Shown: positions 7,187 through 10,360 of the stretch, one piece after another
Numbering within the stretch: position 1 is the stretch's first letter
How the letters are laid out: each line of letters begins with the position of its first letter
Assembly (NCBI GenBank): GCA_944393275.1
Contig: CALXZQ010000040.1
Location: forward strand, 1 to 10,360
Origin: an uncultured Clostridia bacterium
GTDB lineage: Bacteria; Bacillota; Clostridia; TANB77; CAG-508
Length of the DNA: 10,360 bases
Direction of reading: 5' to 3'
The notes under the pieces: model-generated
Seen by the model: only the letters and a program-made list of their open reading frames with translations
Told to the model about the DNA's origin: nothing
Database searches by the model: none
Translations under genes and position numbers: made by a program

Positions 7187-7556
7187 TTACATCATCCTCC
7201 AATTTTACTCTAGGATATAATTCTAAGGTTAAGTCTGTTTGTTTATATCCATCATTATTTGTAAAGTGATATGCATTAAAAACTTTATGATATGTGTCTC
7301 CAATTTTAACAACATGTAAAGAAGTAATTTCTTTTGTTTGAGGTATTCTGAGTTTATAAGTTATATTTTTCTTTCTTTCTTCAGCTTCAAATTTTAATTT
7401 ATCTGTAATGGATAATTCTTCAAACCAAATATCTTTTTCGGTGTCTTTTAAATATTCAACTGGATAAGTTGTTTCGGTTTGTTTTATTTCAAAGAGTCTA
7501 AATTTTCCATCATTATATGTTGGAAGGTTTGTAATATTCTGCTTGTAAGTTAGCAT
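7173..7556 (-). CDS. Head-closure (stopper / head-tail adaptor) protein
   Basis: A 127-residue protein following the gp6-like connector, where SPP1 gp16-type stoppers sit. Its pattern resembles clostridial phage head-closure proteins: TYNDGKFRLFEI at 13-24, YPVEYLKDTEKDIWFEELSI at 31-50, then YKLRIPQTKEI at 67-77 and HKVFNAYHFTNNDGYKQTDL at 90-109, which suggests a small beta barrel. The stopper ring closes the portal channel after packaging and forms the tail docking surface. I prefer ATG 7556; an in-frame GTG six bases earlier (7562) is possible, but the AGGTGA ribosome-like sequence overlaps it. The start lies 44 bases inside the previous gene, the largest overlap in the window. Function is assigned by resemblance and position. 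Confidence 0.72.
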   Translation of the reverse strand: MLTYKQNITNLPTYNDGKFRLFEIKQTETTYPVEYLKDTEKDIWFEELSITDKLKFEAEERKKNITYKLRIPQTKEITSLHVVKIGDTYHKVFNAYHFTNNDGYKQTDLTLELYPRVKLEDDVNDKA

Positions 7557-7800
7557 ATTCACCTACATACAATTGCTTAAATTCAGCTAATCGCTTAAAT
7601 CTAGAATATAATACATAATTTTTTAATAGACTCCTTGCTTTCAAATCTTTTTCATAATCAATTTTAGCTCCAGAACTTTTATTGATATCATATTCTGCTT
7701 CTTTTATATAACCCTTTAATACCTCATCTTCTTCAAAAGGAGATATATGTTGTTCTCCTTTTATTTCAGCGATTAAATCTTTAATTTGTGTATCGTTCAT
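7513..7800 (-). CDS. gp6-like head-tail connector (adaptor) protein
   Basis: A 95-residue, almost wholly helical protein of the HK97 gp6 / SPP1 gp15 connector class, which forms a ring directly below the portal. Visible features are an acidic N-terminal helix, the EVLKGYIKEAEYDIN helix at 26-40, a short turn and a second long helix at about 50-85 (LKARSLLKNYVLYSRFKRLA, then EYANLQAEYY). This 'two helix, late YxRY/F' layout is typical of the family. The ATG at 7800 is preceded by GAGGTG, nine bases after the upstream stop. The 3' end overlaps the head-closure gene in another frame. No unusual feature is seen apart from that overlap. Confidence 0.8.
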   Translation of the reverse strand: MNDTQIKDLIAEIKGEQHISPFEEDEVLKGYIKEAEYDINKSSGAKIDYEKDLKARSLLKNYVLYSRFKRLAEFKQLYVGEYANLQAEYYKPSNI

Positions 7801-7809
7801 AATACACCT

Positions 7810-8010
7810 CTATTCTTTTTCTTCTTTTTCAACTTTTATTGCTTCAATAAGCACTTCTCCAATTTTGTTTTTCTTTGAAGATAATTCGGCAATTCTTTTT
7901 TTAGTCGGTTTTAATCCTTCGCGAGGATATATGTCTCCTTTTTTATATAAATAATCGTTATCTTCAAAATCTTTAAACTTTTTATAAATAACTACATATT
8001 TTTCTTCCAT
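7810..8010 (-). CDS. Small capsid-adjacent phage protein, function unknown
   Basis: A 66-residue basic/acidic protein lying between the major capsid and connector genes. The sequence has a beta-like start EEKYVVIYKKFKDF, then DNDYLYKKGDIYPREG at about 17-32 and KKRIAELSSKKNKIGEVLIE at about 37-56. Proteins with this 'YKxGDxYPREG ... RIxELSxxxNKxGxxLIE' pattern are common directly after capsid genes in Firmicute phages and carry no firm function. Packaging, capsid decoration and connector assembly have all been suggested by position. I choose ATG 8010 because AAAGGAG lies seven bases upstream; the ATG at 8016 would leave almost no spacing from that site. The Lys/Glu-rich tail looks disordered. 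Confidence 0.72.
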   Translation of the reverse strand: MEEKYVVIYKKFKDFEDNDYLYKKGDIYPREGLKPTKKRIAELSSKKNKIGEVLIEAIKVEKEEKE

Positions 8011-8037
8011 TTTCATTCTCCTTTCTTAAAAATATTT

Positions 8038-8061
8038 AAGGAACTTATTCCTAAGCTCCTT
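8038..8061 (-). other. RNA stem-loop with GNRA loop across the capsid stop codon
   Basis: In the transcript AAGGAGCUUA, loop GGAA, UAAGUUCCUU form a continuous 10-bp stem with one G-U pair, closed by a GNRA-class tetraloop. The 5' arm holds the last capsid codons and the UAG stop (8051-8053). The following bases AAAUAUUUUUAAG contain a weak, delayed U-run, so strong termination is not expected. A stem of this stability at the end of the most highly expressed head gene could protect the upstream mRNA from 3' exonucleases or reduce downstream readthrough. Confidence 0.6.
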
Positions 8062-9223
8062 CTACTGTTTCAGTTTGTACAGTTCCATTTACAGTTGCTT
8101 CAGTTTTTACAATTGGTTTTAATGGCTCTAAGTCTGTTATATCTAAAACAACTGCGTCATCATTTGATTTTAGTCTTCCGTTTCCGTATGTTAATATTGT
8201 ATAAGTTCTTAATTGTTCTAAGAATTTATAGTGGTCACTATAATCAATACCCATTCTTGAAATACCTGCTGTATATTTTTTAGGTATATATGCTATTGCT
8301 TTGTTTGCAGGCACATCTGGACTTGCAACATATACAAAGTTTTTATAATTATCTGCTTTTACATAACCATTGAAACCTAATACATGTGTTGCTTTATAGA
8401 TTTTTGTATCAAGTTCATTTTGATTTGCTATAATAACTATAGTATCTACATTTCTTTTTCCGTCTCTATTTAATGTTGGTAATACTAATTTTCCAAAACT
8501 ATCTGGTCCTAAATCTGTTATTGCAACAGGAGTTTTGTCTGGATAAACACCACTTTGTACTGAACCTTCTAAATCTTTTAATAATCCTATTGGGGCACCA
8601 TTTCCATTACCAGCAATAATTCCTGTTTCAAGTCCTTCTTCATTTACTTCTAATAGAACAGTTCTTACAAACCTATCTATCCATTTATATCCCATGTTTA
8701 TAATAGCTTTTGGAACAAACATAAATGCAGATAAAGAATTTATTTCTAAATCTAACGTTTTAATTTCAGCTTCGATTTGATCAATGATTGCTCTTGTTAA
8801 TTTTCCCCAAGTAGCTTTTCCACTTCTTTCAGATAAAAACCATTTTTTAACACCTGCTGGAGCCCAATCAATATATTGAAATAAAGGATGTGCTGTTTTT
8901 AAATCTTCAAAAATATAACTTACTGTAGTTTCTGGTAGATAATCAATTTCATTACCTGTTAAGCTACTTGTATCTTCTTGTTTTATTGCTCTATCAATCC
9001 ATTGTTTTTCTTCTGCTGTCAATGAACGTAAACCAAATTTTTTGTCATTTTCTTTTGAAGCTGAATACTCTTCAAATTCTCTTTGATATTGGTTAATTAC
9101 TTCTTCATAATTTTCATCTACAATACTCTGAATAGTTTCAACTATTTTTTCTGATTTTTGCTCTGCTGGAGCATCATTTAATTCTTTGATTAAATCTTCA
9201 ATTTTCTTTTCATTAAATTTCAT
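8051..9223 (-). CDS. Major capsid protein, HK97 fold
   Basis: This 390-residue protein is the shell subunit. Residues 1 to about 75 are charged, helical and coiled-coil-like (IEDLIKELND, ENYEEVINQYQREFEEY). They resemble the scaffolding delta domain that the maturation protease removes in HK97-type phages, and no separate scaffold gene is present. From about 95 the fold proper begins: TTVSYIFEDLKTAHPLFQYI at 99-118, a flexible-arm region around WFLSERSGKATWGKL (128-142), the long DQIEAEIKTLDLEINSL helix/strand, and FMFVPKAIINMGYKWIDRFV. The hallmark turn GNGNGAPIGLL is at 205-215. A DTKIYK to SRMGIDYSDHYKFLEQLRTY section follows. The start at 9223 has GGAAGG upstream, 19 bases after the protease stop. 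The C-terminal tail after about 365 is Thr/Val-rich and lies beyond the usual core. Confidence 0.93.
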   Translation of the reverse strand: MKFNEKKIEDLIKELNDAPAEQKSEKIVETIQSIVDENYEEVINQYQREFEEYSASKENDKKFGLRSLTAEEKQWIDRAIKQEDTSSLTGNEIDYLPETTVSYIFEDLKTAHPLFQYIDWAPAGVKKWFLSERSGKATWGKLTRAIIDQIEAEIKTLDLEINSLSAFMFVPKAIINMGYKWIDRFVRTVLLEVNEEGLETGIIAGNGNGAPIGLLKDLEGSVQSGVYPDKTPVAITDLGPDSFGKLVLPTLNRDGKRNVDTIVIIANQNELDTKIYKATHVLGFNGYVKADNYKNFVYVASPDVPANKAIAYIPKKYTAGISRMGIDYSDHYKFLEQLRTYTILTYGNGRLKSNDDAVVLDITDLEPLKPIVKTEATVNGTVQTETVEGA

Positions 9224-9242
9224 CTTTTTTACCTTCCTTTTC

Positions 9243-10088
9243 TTAATTTTTTGTATTAAAAAAAGACTCCCATGAGTCCTCTTTAACCTTGTTTTGAAAT
9301 AATAATCCTACAGTTTTTTCTTTTGGATTGCCTTTTAATAAATCCTCTTCTATTTGTTTTGTCATTTCTTCTACTGTTTCTTTAACAATTTCTTTTATGT
9401 TTAATTCTTGTTGTTCTGGTGTTACTAATAATTCTTGCATTTTTTCTGATTGTAATTTTTCGATTTGTTTTTGAAGAGCTTTATTTTTCATAACTAAACT
9501 ATGAACAAAATTGGCTTCTAATGCTTGCATATATTCATTTTCTCTTTCTTGTGTGGTTGAAAATCCCCATTCATAAGCTTCTTGAGATGTTATCCATTCT
9601 TCTCTATCCATCTTTTCTTTTATTTCTTCTTCTGATAATTTAGTTTTACTTGTGTAAATATTTATAGATGGTTGTGTGATTTTTTCTAGGTCTTCTGCTA
9701 CTTTCTTCATGGTGTTAGAATCTCCTTTTGCTTCTGTCCACGCGTTATGTATCATAAGTAACCCATTTTCTGGTACTACTCTTTCTTTACCTGCCATAAA
9801 AATAACACTAGCAGCACTACAAGCAAATCCATCTACTATTGTTTTTAATTGTCCTTTAAATTCTGATAATAAACTATAGATTGCTAAACCTTCTGATACA
9901 TCTCCACCATAAGAATTTATTCTTACAGTTAAATTTGGTGTATCAACTTGTGCTAGAGCATCTTTTAATGTAAAAGCATCTGTTTTTTCTTTACCTGTTC
10001 CTAGCCAATCATCAATCCATGTTTTTGGTTCTATATTACCATAAATGTATAATTCTGTTTCAGATTTGCTTTTTTTCTTAAAATTCAA
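9243..10088 (-). CDS. Head maturation protease, ClpP-like (peptidase S14)
   Basis: This is a serine protease that cleaves scaffold segments during capsid maturation. Numbering from the TTG at 10088 (281 residues), the ClpP core spans about 10-185: ELYIYGNI, VRINSYGGDVSEGLAIYSLL (55-74), GFACSAASVIFMAG with nucleophile Ser91, and MIHNAW with His114. The third acid is Asp161 or Glu163 in MDREEW; phage members vary here. Residues 190-281 are a charged, helical tail (KNKALQKQIEKLQSEKM, IKEIVKETVEEMTKQIEEDL) that may serve as scaffold or substrate. I choose TTG 10088 because GGAGG lies exactly eight bases upstream, four bases separate it from the portal stop, and MNFKKKSKSETELYIYG begins like its relatives. 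A longer frame from GTG 10115 has its GGAGG abutting the codon and would overlap the portal gene. Confidence 0.9.
   Translation of the reverse strand: MNFKKKSKSETELYIYGNIEPKTWIDDWLGTGKEKTDAFTLKDALAQVDTPNLTVRINSYGGDVSEGLAIYSLLSEFKGQLKTIVDGFACSAASVIFMAGKERVVPENGLLMIHNAWTEAKGDSNTMKKVAEDLEKITQPSINIYTSKTKLSEEEIKEKMDREEWITSQEAYEWGFSTTQERENEYMQALEANFVHSLVMKNKALQKQIEKLQSEKMQELLVTPEQQELNIKEIVKETVEEMTKQIEEDLLKGNPKEKTVGLLFQNKVKEDSWESFFNTKN
9258..9280 (-). terminator. Intrinsic-terminator-like hairpin inside the 3' end of the protease gene
   Basis: On the minus strand AGGACTC, loop ATGG, GAGTCTT can form a 7-bp stem (one G-U) running directly into TTTTT, the classic hairpin plus U-run layout. It lies within the last protease codons (Glu-Asp-Ser-Trp-Glu-Ser-Phe-Phe), about 35 bases before the capsid start. 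The stem is short, so read-through or partial action is expected. It might instead define a processed 5' end for capsid mRNA. The structure is seen in the sequence; its function is inferred. Confidence 0.45.
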
Positions 10089-10092
10089 GAAA

Positions 10093-10360
10093 TTATCCTC
10101 CAACTTCTCCTGCACCTCCTTTTGAATAATTTTTAGTTATATAATGTTCATCAGCCCAAGTCTCATTTATCTTAGGCAAACCTAATATCTTATTTATTTC
10201 ATTTCTGCTAAAACCATCTGCTGTCAATTTATCTATTCCATTCGCAGAGTCAATTATATCTCTATGATTTATATTCATTCTATTAAATCTTGCATATTCA
10301 CCTTTTAAATAGTCTTTTTTTCCTATAAATGAAATGTTAATTCCATCTTCAAGAATTTTA
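10093..10360 (-). CDS. Portal protein, C-terminal part, HK97-like
   Basis: The open frame enters from the right edge without a start and gives the last 88 residues of a portal protein, the dodecameric ring through which DNA is packaged and ejected. The visible part reads from KILEDGINISFIG and YLKGEYARFNRMN through a GIDKLTADGFSRNEINKILG helix-turn region to LPKINETWADEHYITKNY, ending in a glycine-rich tail GGAGEVGG. The 'DGxxSxNEIRxxLGLPPI ... D.H.ITKNY' ending is characteristic of HK97-type portals in Firmicute phages, where it forms the crown-side C-terminus. The internal ATG at 10278 is just a methionine codon, because the frame is open upstream of it to the edge. The gene is cut by the window, not visibly broken. 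Confidence 0.88.
   Translation of the reverse strand, partial: KILEDGINISFIGKKDYLKGEYARFNRMNINHRDIIDSANGIDKLTADGFSRNEINKILGLPKINETWADEHYITKNYSKGGAGEVGG
10097..10101 (-). promoter_or_regulatory. Ribosome binding site deciding the protease start
   Basis: GGAGG lies within the last portal codons (Gly-Gly before TAA) and stands eight bases ahead of TTG 10088. A second, stronger AAAAGGAGG sits about 11 bases ahead of another in-frame TTG (10103) and directly abuts GTG 10115. The spacing argues for TTG 10088 and for coupling of protease translation to portal termination. Confidence 0.6.

Noticed and set aside
1..10360. CRISPR arrays, tRNA genes, insertion sequences, attachment sites or defence systems
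   Set aside because: No spaced repeats, tRNA-like cloverleaf, transposase or integrase sequence was seen; the window is filled by virion genes.

Overview
The window is a block of phage (most likely prophage) head and tail structural genes. All of them lie on the minus strand and are transcribed from the right edge towards the left. The DNA is strongly A+T-rich. Codons are dominated by A/T-ending forms (AGA for Arg, ATA for Ile, TTA for Leu), TGG encodes Trp and TGA is used as a stop, so the code is the standard bacterial one. Ribosome binding sites are purine-rich GGAGG/GAGGTG types. Together with the protein families (HK97-fold capsid, ClpP-type maturation protease, phi13-type major tail protein, TP901-type tape measure), this points to a siphovirus of a low-GC Firmicute, probably a member of the Clostridia. 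No integrase, lysis, replication or host gene is present, so the host and the lysogenic state are inferred.

Read in transcription order: portal protein C-terminus (10360-10093), ClpP-like head maturation protease (10088-9243), HK97-fold major capsid protein (9223-8051), a small capsid-adjacent protein (8010-7810), gp6-like head-tail connector (7800-7513), head-closure protein (7556-7173), probable tail terminator (7186-6857), HK97 gp10-like tail completion protein (6864-6505), major tail protein (6455-5823), tail assembly chaperone (5759-5406), an unrecognised membrane-anchored protein (5342-4755), tape measure protein (4684-1223), and a distal tail protein with added binding-type domains (1219 to the left edge, incomplete). 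Several neighbours overlap by 8 to 44 bases or are separated by only 3 to 20 bases, as expected of one late operon. No gene-free stretch exceeds 65 bases.

The portal, protease and capsid genes build and mature the procapsid. The connector, closure, terminator and completion proteins join and seal head and tail. The major tail protein, chaperone and tape measure build a long flexible tail, predicted at roughly 170 nm from the tape measure length. The distal tail protein starts the baseplate and appears to carry extra adhesion domains.

The most unusual element is the gene at 4755-5342. It encodes an N-terminally anchored, probably extracytoplasmic protein, sits between the chaperone and the tape measure, and has about 21% G+C by hand count. 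A promoter-like sequence precedes it and a terminator-like hairpin follows it, which is the layout of a phage 'moron' accessory gene. Further RNA hairpins lie at the end of the protease gene, across the capsid stop codon, after the major tail gene and inside the start of the distal tail gene. They suggest tuning of late mRNA levels.
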